A stretch of 34,192 nucleotides of DNA from Alloprevotella sp. oral taxon 473 str. F0040. GTDB taxonomy: Bacteria; Bacteroidota; Bacteroidia; Bacteroidales; Bacteroidaceae. The notes under the pieces are model-generated. The model was not told the origin of the DNA and searched no databases. It was given only the letters and a program-made list of their open reading frames with translations. Below, piece by piece: positions 16,620 through 24,230 of the stretch. A program made the translations under genes and the position numbers. Location: contig NZ_KB290709.1 in assembly GCF_000318095.2 (NCBI RefSeq), positions 1 through 34,192 of the forward strand, in the 5' to 3' direction. Each line of letters starts with the position of its first letter. The first letter of the stretch is position 1.

Positions 16620-18029
16620 ATGTCACAAAAATGGCTCTCTACTTTGCAAATCTTGAAGCCTACCATTTCCGCAAACATCTACACGATGTTTGTGGATCAC
16701 ATGAAGTGTAGCCATGAGGATGAGCAAATATTGGTGCTGGAGGTGCCTACTGCGGCTTTTCGTGACACGATGTTTAAGGCGATGGGGATGCAGTTGCGTG
16801 ATGCCATGGTGAAGGTGTGGGGAACCATGCCCAGCGTGAAGTGGGTGTTCACCGATATGCTCGGGAATAATGATAGCTCGGGACAGGTGTCTGTGCTTTC
16901 GTCTAAAGGCTCGACTACAGCTCCAGCGGTGCACCAGCCCATAGCGCAGCTGACACCTGTGGCGCAACCCTCCAACTTCGATACGCACCTGATCGAAGCC
17001 TATACTTTCGATAGCTATTGCGAGGGTATCAGCAATCGTGCTGCGGTAAATATGGCGCGTGCCATGGCGGAAAATCCAGATGCGCAGACCTTCAATCCCT
17101 TCTTCTTGTATGGGCCTTCGGGAGTGGGAAAAACACACTTGGTGAATGCGGTGGGAAATGCTGTGCGAGAGAAATTTCCAGAACGACGTGTGCTCTTTGT
17201 TTCGGCGCGCAACTTTCAGGTGCAGTATGCGGATGCTGCGATGGCCGACCGCAACAATAAGAATTCCACGGCTATCAATAGCTTTATCCACTTCTATCAA
17301 AGCATTGATATGCTCATCATCGATGATTTTCAAGAAATCAGCGGTGAAAAAACACTCAAGGCCTTTTTCCACATCTTTAATCACTTGCACGCCAATGGGC
17401 GCAAGATGCTTTTCACCAGCGACCGTTCGCCAGCTGAATTGAAAGGATTGGAAGATCGCATTCTCTCGCGTCTGCGCTGGGGAATCACCATTCCGCTAGA
17501 ACAACCTGACCGCACTTTGCGTCGCGACATTATCTTGTGTAAATTGCGTCGTGATGGGGTGGAAGGATTTCCCATGGATGTGGTGGACTATTTGGCGGAT
17601 GTCGTGTCGGAAAATGCAAGAGAACTTTATGGTATGGTCAATTCTATCATTGCCGAGTCTATGAAAACGATAAGCTCTCACATTACGGTGGAGTTGGCGC
17701 AACGTGTGGTGCCACGAATTGTGAACCAAGCGCGCAAAGAACTGAGCTTCCGCGAGATTTCAGAATTGGTGTGTGAACACTATGGCGTGAAATCTAAAGA
17801 GGTATGCTCCAAATCGCGCAAGGGCAACATTGCGGCAGTACGTCATATCGTGTGCTACCTCGGACAGAAGTTCACGGACATCTCGTTGTCGCAAATCGGA
17901 CGTGAACTAGGAGGGCGCGACCACTCCACCATTTTGCATAGTTGTAAAAAGATAGAACGATTGTTTGCTACGGATGCAGCATTCCGCGAGGAGATAGAGA
18001 ATATTGAAATTACTTTGCGCAAGAAGTAG
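16620..18029 (+). CDS. dnaA: chromosomal replication initiator DnaA
   Basis: A 469-residue DnaA of normal length. Domain I begins M-S-Q-K-W-L-S-T-L-Q. Domain III carries Walker A G165-P-S-G-V-G-K171-T and Walker B L-I-I-D235-D236-F. Domain IV ends with the DnaA signature G-R-E-L-G-G-R-D-H-S-T-I, the part that reads DnaA boxes. The ATG at 16620 is preferred over one 25 codons upstream because it follows the candidate promoter at 16532 and gives the usual N-terminus. No cluster of DnaA boxes (TTATCCACA) was seen around the gene, so the origin need not be here; oriC is often away from dnaA in this phylum. It is followed by a strong terminator. Confidence 0.97.
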   Translation: MSQKWLSTLQILKPTISANIYTMFVDHMKCSHEDEQILVLEVPTAAFRDTMFKAMGMQLRDAMVKVWGTMPSVKWVFTDMLGNNDSSGQVSVLSSKGSTTAPAVHQPIAQLTPVAQPSNFDTHLIEAYTFDSYCEGISNRAAVNMARAMAENPDAQTFNPFFLYGPSGVGKTHLVNAVGNAVREKFPERRVLFVSARNFQVQYADAAMADRNNKNSTAINSFIHFYQSIDMLIIDDFQEISGEKTLKAFFHIFNHLHANGRKMLFTSDRSPAELKGLEDRILSRLRWGITIPLEQPDRTLRRDIILCKLRRDGVEGFPMDVVDYLADVVSENARELYGMVNSIIAESMKTISSHITVELAQRVVPRIVNQARKELSFREISELVCEHYGVKSKEVCSKSRKGNIAAVRHIVCYLGQKFTDISLSQIGRELGGRDHSTILHSCKKIERLFATDAAFREEIENIEITLRKK

Positions 18030-18139
18030 TGCGTGAAGGGGTGTCATGCTTTTCTTGATAAAGTAAAATAGGGGAAGATGACATGAGCTTTTCAGGAGTG
18101 AGAAGCCGTGCATCTCGCTTCGACTACTTGGGTGAGCAT

Positions 18140-18155
18140 GGGTAAAGATATAGTT
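18140..18155 (+). repeat. GGGTAAAGATATAGTT dispersed short repeat (2 of 3)
   Basis: Fifteen of 16 bases match 21556-21571, and the preceding 20 bases are also similar. It sits directly before the dnaA terminator hairpin. Confidence 0.5.
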
Positions 18156-18200
18156 TGGAGCAGATTTCTCAGTTTTCTAGAGAAATCTGCTCCAATTTAC
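18155..18200 (+). terminator. terminator after dnaA
   Basis: A perfect 16-bp stem, TTGGAGCAGATTTCTC (18155-18170) with GAGAAATCTGCTCCAA (18180-18195), is followed by TTTACATT. Confidence 0.8.
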
Positions 18201-18270
18201 ATTATTTATCGTTGGCGATAAGTCGGGATTGTTGTGAAGTTTGTAACTTTACGGCACCAACACAAAACAC

Positions 18271-19281
18271 ATGAAACACTATTTATTGCATCGTTCTATT
18301 GCCTTGCTCGCTGTGGTTGTGCTTACACTAGCCGCTTCGGCACAAGGTACCAAGAAGATTGTGCTAAAATGCTATGATACCTTTGGCACTTATTTACTCA
18401 CCGACTCCATAGTGCAACCGCAAGAAAGTTGCTTTTTTTTGATTCCTCCTCAAATACCTTACTATTCTTGTGTCACCTACGATCCTAAAGGCTCAAGTGC
18501 TTGTTTGGTGGGTGGTGAACTGAATGTAGAATACAGAGCCAATGGTTTAACAGGCTTTGATTCACTCACACAGCAGTCTATCGAGATTCATGATAACATG
18601 AGTGTCGTCGTTACAACCATGCGTGAAGGAGAGCCTCACTTGTGGACAGCTCAAGGAAGTACTTCCAAAATGTCTATCATTCCTCTGTCAAAGGCTGCTC
18701 ATAGCCCTGAGGAAACGTGGGTGTTTACGAAGAGTTACTTGGGATGGCAGATTTACAACGAAGCGACAGGTTTATATCTCGCGGGAATCTCTAAGAGCGG
18801 TGATCTCATGGTGGGAGAAGAGCCTGTGATGTTCGCGATGAAGACTAGTCGTGTGACGGGCGAGGCTTGGGAAATCACTGATGCTCAAACGCAACAAACC
18901 TATAGTTTTGTGCCGCGTCGATATGCGGTGCGTCCTTTCTTCAAATTGCAGGAGAATTTTGTGGATGATAAGGACGAGGAAATCGTTGCTTCTCGCGAAT
19001 CTTATGTGAAGGCTGGAGATTCCTTTAAACTCGAGATCAAGAATATCCAGGATTATTCTTATAAATCTTGGCGCATAGATGGGAATGATGGTGGAGATGC
19101 TATGACTTTGCCTAAGATGGAAACGCACCATACGATTGAGTATGTGTATAAGCATGTCACTGCTATCTCACACCAGCGGGAGTTGGTGAAAGAGCTTGCG
19201 CCAGTGGATCTAAGTGGTCGCAGAGTGACTTCTGGCTATCGAGGCTTGGTGATAGTGGGAGGCCGTGTGAAGTGGCAATAA
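18271..19281 (+). CDS. secreted protein of unknown function with GH20-like accessory modules and sorting-type tail
   Basis: A 336-residue exported protein with a signal peptide at 1-24 (cleavage near A-S-A-Q). No enzymatic motif is seen. Residues about 29-70 (K-I-V-L-K-C-Y-D-T-F-G-T-Y-L-L) and about 221-275 (F-F-K-L-Q-E-N-F-V-D-D-K-D) resemble the MucBP-like modules near 964 and 1175 of the GH20 protein at 3828-7688. In both proteins the second module is followed within about 100 residues by the same tail, here D-L-S-G-R-R-V and G-L-V-I-V-G-G-R-V. The middle (about 110-215) is like a beta-trefoil or lectin-type region (W-T-A-Q-G, L-Y-L-A-G) but unassigned. It may be a surface glycan-binding protein without a catalytic domain. 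A weak -7 box TAACTTTA lies at 18244. Confidence 0.8.
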   Translation: MKHYLLHRSIALLAVVVLTLAASAQGTKKIVLKCYDTFGTYLLTDSIVQPQESCFFLIPPQIPYYSCVTYDPKGSSACLVGGELNVEYRANGLTGFDSLTQQSIEIHDNMSVVVTTMREGEPHLWTAQGSTSKMSIIPLSKAAHSPEETWVFTKSYLGWQIYNEATGLYLAGISKSGDLMVGEEPVMFAMKTSRVTGEAWEITDAQTQQTYSFVPRRYAVRPFFKLQENFVDDKDEEIVASRESYVKAGDSFKLEIKNIQDYSYKSWRIDGNDGGDAMTLPKMETHHTIEYVYKHVTAISHQRELVKELAPVDLSGRRVTSGYRGLVIVGGRVKWQ

Positions 19282-19293
19282 ACTGACTAAACG

Positions 19294-19336
19294 AAAAAAA
19301 GGCCGTGATGTAGAGGATTACATCACGGCCTTTTTT
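19294..19336. terminator. bidirectional terminator between converging genes
   Basis: A perfect 12-bp stem, GGCCGTGATGTA (19301-19312) with TACATCACGGCC (19319-19330), is flanked by A7 on the left and T6 on the right, so it can stop transcription on both strands. It serves the 18271 gene (+) and the DUF389 gene (-). Confidence 0.92.
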
Positions 19337-19358
19337 AGGTGATTTTTTTATGCTAATT

Positions 19359-19418
19359 TATAGCAGAGTTCTTATATCTATAGCAGAGCACTCACTTCTA
19401 TGGCAGAGATCACGATTG
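19359..19418. repeat. three 20-bp tandem repeats
   Basis: Units beginning TATAGCAGAG at 19359, TATAGCAGAG at 19379 and TATGGCAGAG at 19399 have an exact 20-bp period with diverged second halves. They lie just before the stop codon of the DUF389 gene, in its 3' region. Confidence 0.8.
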
Positions 19419-19422
19419 AACG

Positions 19423-20817
19423 TTATTGCGCACGGAGAATGAGTTGAAGTTGCTGAGCTTTGGTGCGTGCTTTGAGCCAGTCGTTGAGGCGTGCGCGCTC
19501 TGCTTCCGAGAGTCTTCCTTTATGGGTGACCACTGCTAGGACAATGTGCGACTTTTGCCCTTCGGAAGGGGCAGAGATAGTTGGACTATCAGAGGATGCT
19601 ACACTATCTGTTGGCACTTCCACAGCTTGTGACAGACTGAGCGTCTGAACATTGGGCCACAAAGTCTTGATTTCACCACTGATGCTGCGACTCATCGTTT
19701 CATATTGAGTATAGGATTGGAGTTGCGCTTCAAGATGTTGGATGCGACCAGCCTGTTCTAATAGTTTTTTGTTGTTGGCTTCGGTTGTTGTTCCCAATTT
19801 GTTGAGAGAAGCATTGAGAAGTAACAAACTATCGGATTGTGCACCTTGGAAAACTTGAAGTTTATATTCTCCTAAACTATACTCTTCCAACTTATTTTGT
19901 GCATCTTCAATGTTGCTCGCAGAGATAGGATTACCCACGGCCACCACATTCAATAGCTTTTTCTCCCCATCCTTCTGGTGAGACACGATTTGCGTGCCAG
20001 GATAGCGCAGCTCGTGCTTCAAAAACTTGGTGATGTTATTGTCTATCACGCTCTCACGAATGATTCGCACTGTCATGATTGTAGCTGGAATCATGGTGAT
20101 AAATACAATGCCAATAATAGTGCGATTCACTACCCTCATACGATCTTTGCTCACCACTATCTTAGGACGGAAGCGAAGCATGCGAACCCCAATGTAGGTG
20201 GCGAGAGCAATGAACACCGTGTTGATGAAATAGAGATAGAATGCGCCGAAGAAAAACGACCATTCTCCCATTGCCAAACCATAACCTGCTGTGCAAAGTG
20301 GTGGCATGAGGGCTGTAGCAATGGCCACACCTGGCAATACATTGCCCTTGCCACGTGTGGAAAGAGCCAGAATCCCTGCAGCACCACCGCAGAGCGCAAT
20401 CAACACATCGTAGAGTGTGGGAGAAGTACGTGCGAGGAGCTCAGACTGTGCCTCGGTGAGAGGAGAAATCAAGAAGTAGACCATCGCTGTAAGCACACTA
20501 ATCACTGTGGCTACGAAATAGTTTTTGATAGAACTCTTGAGCAAGGGCAAATCTCCGATACCTACTGCCAATCCCATGCCGATAATCGGCCCCATGAGTG
20601 GAGAAATGAGCATCGCACCGATGATGACTGCGGTGGAATTGACGTTGAGTCCGAGTGAAGCGATGAAGATGGCAAAGACCAGCACCCACAAGTTGGAGCC
20701 GTGGAAGGAAACCCCGCTGCTGATTTGTTCGATGGTCTCAGCTTCATGCTCTTTGTCGGGCAGTGCATTGAAGTATCGCTTGATGGTTTTCCACAAAGTT
20801 TGGGAAGTTTGCGCCAT
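19423..20817 (-). CDS. DUF389 family integral membrane protein
   Basis: A 464-residue inner-membrane protein of the DUF389 (TIGR00341-like) family, whose function is unknown. Six or so hydrophobic helices lie between about 40 and 265. The conserved first pair contains S-L-G-L-N-V-N-S-T-A-V-I-I-G-A-M-L-I-S-P and M-G-P-I-I-G-M-G-L-A. The C-terminal third is soluble and probably extracytoplasmic, with a coiled-coil stretch (A-N-N-K-K-L-L-E-Q-A-G-R-I-Q-H-L-E-A-Q-L) near 360-385, followed by a Ser/Thr-rich linker and a small terminal domain. It lies 72 bp downstream of the outer-membrane protein gene on the same strand and could be co-transcribed. Confidence 0.85.
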   Translation of the reverse strand: MAQTSQTLWKTIKRYFNALPDKEHEAETIEQISSGVSFHGSNLWVLVFAIFIASLGLNVNSTAVIIGAMLISPLMGPIIGMGLAVGIGDLPLLKSSIKNYFVATVISVLTAMVYFLISPLTEAQSELLARTSPTLYDVLIALCGGAAGILALSTRGKGNVLPGVAIATALMPPLCTAGYGLAMGEWSFFFGAFYLYFINTVFIALATYIGVRMLRFRPKIVVSKDRMRVVNRTIIGIVFITMIPATIMTVRIIRESVIDNNITKFLKHELRYPGTQIVSHQKDGEKKLLNVVAVGNPISASNIEDAQNKLEEYSLGEYKLQVFQGAQSDSLLLLNASLNKLGTTTEANNKKLLEQAGRIQHLEAQLQSYTQYETMSRSISGEIKTLWPNVQTLSLSQAVEVPTDSVASSDSPTISAPSEGQKSHIVLAVVTHKGRLSEAERARLNDWLKARTKAQQLQLILRAQ

Positions 20818-20889
20818 AGTTTTATCTTGGTGTGAGGATGTTAGAAGTGAAAAGTCGAGAACCCGCTTTTATACTGTCACAAATCGCGA

Positions 20890-21486
20890 TTAGAACGACA
20901 GACCAAAGGCTATGTGTGGGGCAAATGTGGAATGCTGGCTTACAGAGTATTTGAGGTCTTTGAAACCAGAAAGGACGGCCAGACCCACTCGGAAGAACAA
21001 ACCTTTAGGAGCTTGGTAGCGATAGCTCATTCTCAAACTTCCGAAATAACCAAAGCTAGGATTACTCGTGTTTGTTTTCGTGAGGTTATAAATCTGTTTT
21101 TCCATGGGATCTTCTCCAGTGTCAGACATTTGCATAAAGAACCATGAGTTGTTGGTGCGATCTTGGTAGTAACCGAGGTTCAGACCAATACCGAAATCTA
21201 AGAAATTACGTTTACCACCAATCAAAGTGTTGATTTCGAGAGGTATGGCAATACCCTCACACAGGTAGGAGTCATTGTTTAGGATAGAGAAAGGAGAGTC
21301 CTGGCCGCCGTAGCCAATTCCGACGCTATATCCCAAACCTTTGTTGCCATGAAAACGTGCATCATAGCTCACGGAGAAGCTATTGGAAAGACCACCGAAT
21401 TCTGTGTAGACAGCATGTTGAGGTTTTTGTGCAGCCATAGGCAGTGCCACACAGAGTAAAAGCAAGAAACCTAAGAAGGATTTCAT
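20890..21486 (-). CDS. small outer-membrane beta-barrel protein, paralogue 1
   Basis: A 198-residue exported protein with a signal peptide of about 19 residues (M-K-S-F-L-G-F-L-L-L-L-C...M-A-A-Q). The rest is alternating hydrophobic/polar strands with many aromatic residues, ending H-I-A-F-G-L-S-F with the C-terminal Phe typical of outer-membrane barrels. It is clearly related to the next gene upstream (21618-22139): both share A-V-Y-x-E, S-N-x-F-S, S-Y-D-A-R/N-Y-D-S-R, M-x-Y-R-Y-Q and the closing G-x-S-F. About eight strands are likely. The role is unknown; a tandem duplication gave rise to the pair. Confidence 0.75.
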   Translation of the reverse strand: MKSFLGFLLLLCVALPMAAQKPQHAVYTEFGGLSNSFSVSYDARFHGNKGLGYSVGIGYGGQDSPFSILNNDSYLCEGIAIPLEINTLIGGKRNFLDFGIGLNLGYYQDRTNNSWFFMQMSDTGEDPMEKQIYNLTKTNTSNPSFGYFGSLRMSYRYQAPKGLFFRVGLAVLSGFKDLKYSVSQHSTFAPHIAFGLSF

Positions 21487-21555
21487 AGTAGCTGAGTATT
21501 TAGAAGGAGAATATGAGAAATACTTGTTGAGATGCGTACTTGCTGAGGCATCTAC

Positions 21556-21571
21556 GGGTAAGGATATAGTT
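21556..21571. repeat. GGGTAAGGATATAGTT dispersed short repeat (3 of 3)
   Basis: It lies between the two paralogous barrel genes and matches 18140-18155 at 15 of 16 bases. It is followed by the small inverted repeat GTTGAG/CTCAAC (21569-21584). Confidence 0.5.
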
Positions 21572-21593
21572 GAGATAGCTCAACAAATCTCTA

Positions 21594-21601
21594 CAAATCT
21601 A
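21594..21601 (-). promoter_or_regulatory. candidate -7 box for the barrel gene at 20890-21486
   Basis: On the minus strand it reads TAGATTTG, an exact TAnnTTTG match, giving a leader of about 100 nt. It suggests the two paralogues can be transcribed separately. Confidence 0.4.
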
Positions 21602-21617
21602 GAATGAGTAGTCGATT

Positions 21618-22139
21618 TTAGAATGAATAGCCGATCGCAACATAAGGTTGAAGGACGTTGTCCGTATTCTCGCGGTCGTGAGCGTTGATGCAGAGTCCAG
21701 TACGAAGCACAAGTCCTCGAGTCATTTGATAGCGATAGCCCATATTGAGCGTGAGATAGTAGCAAAACTGCTTTCTCTTGGATTCAATATGGTATTGATT
21801 CTCCTCATCTATTCGAGAAATACGTTCTGTATATCGCAAAAAACCAGGTACAACTCCAGCACCGATTTCAAAATGATGCGCTCTTTTTCCCGTGAGGTAA
21901 TACATGCGCAGTGGCATTGACACATGCGAGAGCTCGTAGCGATAGGAGGAGCCGTAGGTGTCGATGCTGTGTCCTAGCCCCACATCGTAACCCCAATGAG
22001 AGTTGGGAGCAAGGCGAGAATCGTAGTTGGCAGAAAAACCATTGGATGCACCATTAACTTCCACATACACTGCACGTTGCTGCGCTGAAACTCCCAGTGT
22101 GGCCAGTGAGAAGATTATGAGGAAAAGGAATCTATTCAT
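21618..22139 (-). CDS. small outer-membrane beta-barrel protein, paralogue 2
   Basis: A 173-residue exported protein with signal peptide M-N-R-F-L-F-L-I-I-F-S-L...V-S-A-Q and a barrel-like remainder ending V-A-I-G-Y-S-F. It is a paralogue of the protein at 20890-21486, as judged from the shared N-terminal strand (A-V-Y-V-E-V-N-G-A-S-N-G-F-S) and M-G-Y-R-Y-Q-M-T-R-G-L. The ATG at 22139 is chosen because it begins a standard signal peptide; a longer frame to 22217 would add a second hydrophobic stretch and overlap the candidate promoter. Function unknown. Confidence 0.75.
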   Translation of the reverse strand: MNRFLFLIIFSLATLGVSAQQRAVYVEVNGASNGFSANYDSRLAPNSHWGYDVGLGHSIDTYGSSYRYELSHVSMPLRMYYLTGKRAHHFEIGAGVVPGFLRYTERISRIDEENQYHIESKRKQFCYYLTLNMGYRYQMTRGLVLRTGLCINAHDRENTDNVLQPYVAIGYSF

Positions 22140-22203
22140 AAGGATGATAGAATGTTTGTTGATAAATAAAAAGGGAATCAAAATGAAAACAGAAATATGC
22201 ATG

Positions 22204-22211
22204 CAAAAATA
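22204..22211 (-). promoter_or_regulatory. candidate -7 box for the barrel gene at 21618-22139
   Basis: On the minus strand it reads TATTTTTG, matching TAnnTTTG, with about 65 nt to the chosen start codon. This supports the start at 22139 rather than 22217. Confidence 0.45.
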
Positions 22212-22316
22212 GAACATTTTGTAGAATCAACGATGCTTATCTGTCTTTTTTTACGGCAAACAGGTTATAATCTCGGCTTTTTGAGGAGAAGAGTTGGAAA
22301 ATAGCTGTCAAAGTCG

Positions 22317-22324
22317 TAAATTTG
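22317..22324 (+). promoter_or_regulatory. candidate promoter of the GHL10 gene
   Basis: The -7 box TAAATTTG is an exact match, with TTG at 22294-22296 placed 20 nt upstream as a possible -33 element. The leader would be about 160 nt. Together with the opposing box at 22204 this explains the 349-bp divergent intergenic region; nothing else is recognised in it. Confidence 0.5.
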
Positions 22325-22488
22325 TGGTCAAGATTGGTGTCAGAAAGAAAAGCCTACAACAGGAATCACTCACTTGATTTTCAAAACAATTGCAGCTTTT
22401 CCCCGCGCTCTGCTACAAATCCCTTCCACTAAGGATAATGCAAAACTAATTGTTAAAGTAACAACTAGCTAATCTCCAACAATATTCA

Positions 22489-23988
22489 ATGAAAAAATCG
22501 CTCCTATTTCTTCTTCTCTTCGTATTGCACCTTGTCGTGTATGCACAAAACCCCTTTGAAGGGCCGAAGCGCGAGATGCGTGGTGCTTGGATTCAGTGTG
22601 TCAATGGCCAGTTCCAAGGCATGAGTCGCGAGCAGATGCAAGCCAATCTCACCCGTCAGCTCGATGTCTTGCAAGCCTGTGGCATCAATGTCGTGATGTT
22701 TCAAGTGCGTGCCGAAGCCGATGCACTCTACCAGAGCAATTATGAACCTTGGAGCAAATTTCTCACAGGACGTCAAGGTCAATATCCAGGCTGGGATCCC
22801 CTCGCGTGGATGATTGATCAGTGTCACTATCGTGGCATGGAATTGCACGCGTGGATTAACCCCTTCCGTGCCAAAACCAAGGGTACAAAAGAATTAGCCA
22901 CGACCCATCCCTATTTTAAAAATCCCGATCGCTTCTTGCGCTATGATGGACTGCTGCTCTTCGATCCAGGCATCATGGAAAATCAGCGTTACATCTGCGA
23001 TGTGGCTACCGACATCGTCCGCCGCTATGATGTAGATGGACTCCATATCGACGACTATTTCTATCCCTATCCTGCACCAGGGCAAGTGATTCTCGACGAT
23101 GCCACCTATCTCGCCAATCGCAATGGCATACAAGACCGTGCAGAGTGGAGAAGATTTAACGTGAACACCTTCGTGAAGATGCTCTATAACACCGTGCATA
23201 GTGTCAAACCATGGGTGAAGTTTGGAGTCTCTCCTTTCGGCATCTACCACAATCTCTCAGCTGGGAGCAACATTCCTGGAAGTGAAACGCGCGGACTTCA
23301 AAACTATGATGACCTTTACGCCGATGTGCTCTATTGGGTGAACCAAGGTTGGGTGGACTATGTGGTGCCACAACTCTATTGGGAAATCGGACACAAGTCA
23401 GCCGACTACGAACGTCTCATCCGTTGGTGGTCACGCCACACCAATGGTCGCCCTTTAATCATTGGGCAAGATGTGGAACGCACCGTTCGTGCGCGCGATG
23501 TCAACAATCCCACCGTCAATCAAATGGCAGCTAAGTTTGAGTTGCAACGCAATTTGCCCAATGTGGCGGGTAGCTGCCTGTGGTATTCTGCTGCTGTGGT
23601 GCGCAATGAAGGAAACTTTGCTTACGAACTTCAGAACAACTACCACCTTACACCAGCCCTTCAGCCGCTCATGCCTTTCATCGACAACAAGGCTCCTAAG
23701 AAGCCTCGCAAGGTGAAGAAACTCTGGATGCCCGATGGATATTATCTCTTCTGGACAGCACCCAAGGCCAAGACAGAGATGGACGATGCAAAGCGTTATG
23801 TAGTCTATTGTTTTGAAAAAGGGCAAAAGATAGATCTGAATTCTTCTACCCACATCATTGCCATCACCGACCAAACGATGTATAAACTTCCTTATCAGTT
23901 TGGTAAAGAAAAATACACTTACGTCATCACGGCTCTCGATCGTTTACAAAACGAATCGAAACCTGTGAAAGTCAAAGTGAAACTCTAA
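22489..23988 (+). CDS. GHL10 (glycosyl hydrolase-like 10, DUF187) exported protein
   Basis: A 499-residue secreted protein with a signal peptide at 1-19 (V-V-Y-A-Q). The family domain runs from R-E-M-R-G-A-W-I-Q (near 28) to about 400. Conserved stretches are V-V-M-F-Q-V-R-A-E-A-D-A, H-A-W-I-N-P-F-R, D-V-D-G-L-H-I-D-D-Y-F-Y-P-Y, and W-V-D-Y-V-V-P-Q-L-Y-W. The two aspartates of H-I-D-D-Y are good candidates for active-site acids. A small fibronectin-like C-terminal domain follows (about 405-499). Members of this family are related to YngK and are thought to cut peptidoglycan or other glycans; the substrate is not fixed by the sequence. It ends in its own terminator before thrA. Confidence 0.88.
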   Translation: MKKSLLFLLLFVLHLVVYAQNPFEGPKREMRGAWIQCVNGQFQGMSREQMQANLTRQLDVLQACGINVVMFQVRAEADALYQSNYEPWSKFLTGRQGQYPGWDPLAWMIDQCHYRGMELHAWINPFRAKTKGTKELATTHPYFKNPDRFLRYDGLLLFDPGIMENQRYICDVATDIVRRYDVDGLHIDDYFYPYPAPGQVILDDATYLANRNGIQDRAEWRRFNVNTFVKMLYNTVHSVKPWVKFGVSPFGIYHNLSAGSNIPGSETRGLQNYDDLYADVLYWVNQGWVDYVVPQLYWEIGHKSADYERLIRWWSRHTNGRPLIIGQDVERTVRARDVNNPTVNQMAAKFELQRNLPNVAGSCLWYSAAVVRNEGNFAYELQNNYHLTPALQPLMPFIDNKAPKKPRKVKKLWMPDGYYLFWTAPKAKTEMDDAKRYVVYCFEKGQKIDLNSSTHIIAITDQTMYKLPYQFGKEKYTYVITALDRLQNESKPVKVKVKL

Positions 23989-23997
23989 AGACATCTA

Positions 23998-24068
23998 GCG
24001 TTGCGTGCCGCAGCTGTGCACTTGTACTCCCTGCGAGAAAGTCAAGCCTCGGCACGCAACGCCTTTTA
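23998..24068 (+). terminator. long-loop terminator after the GHL10 gene
   Basis: A perfect 12-bp stem, GCGTTGCGTGCC (23998-24009) with GGCACGCAACGC (24051-24062), encloses a 41-nt loop and is followed by CTTTTAT. The large loop is unusual for an intrinsic terminator, so this could instead be a structured RNA in the gap before thrA. Confidence 0.55.
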
Positions 24069-24230
24069 TATAGCAGACGTAGACAGTGGTCGCGCGCTGC
24101 GTATGCCCTTTGGTGGGTCTCTTGTTTAGGCAAATGTTTGTGCGGCTCTTCCATAGGTGACAATGCGCCGTAAAGACTTTCTTCATCAATAGAACTTATT
24201 CCTTCTCTTCACATTTTATTCAGACAGCCC

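Noticed and set aside
16496-18270. Possible oriC around dnaA
   Set aside because: No cluster of TTATCCACA boxes or an AT-rich unwinding region was seen on either side; the single perfect box at 27435 is far away in a repeat.
23998-24230. Threonine leader-peptide attenuator or riboswitch before thrA
   Set aside because: No Thr/Ile-rich short frame or known riboswitch core was found; the hairpin at 23998-24062 is better read as the end of the GHL10 transcript.
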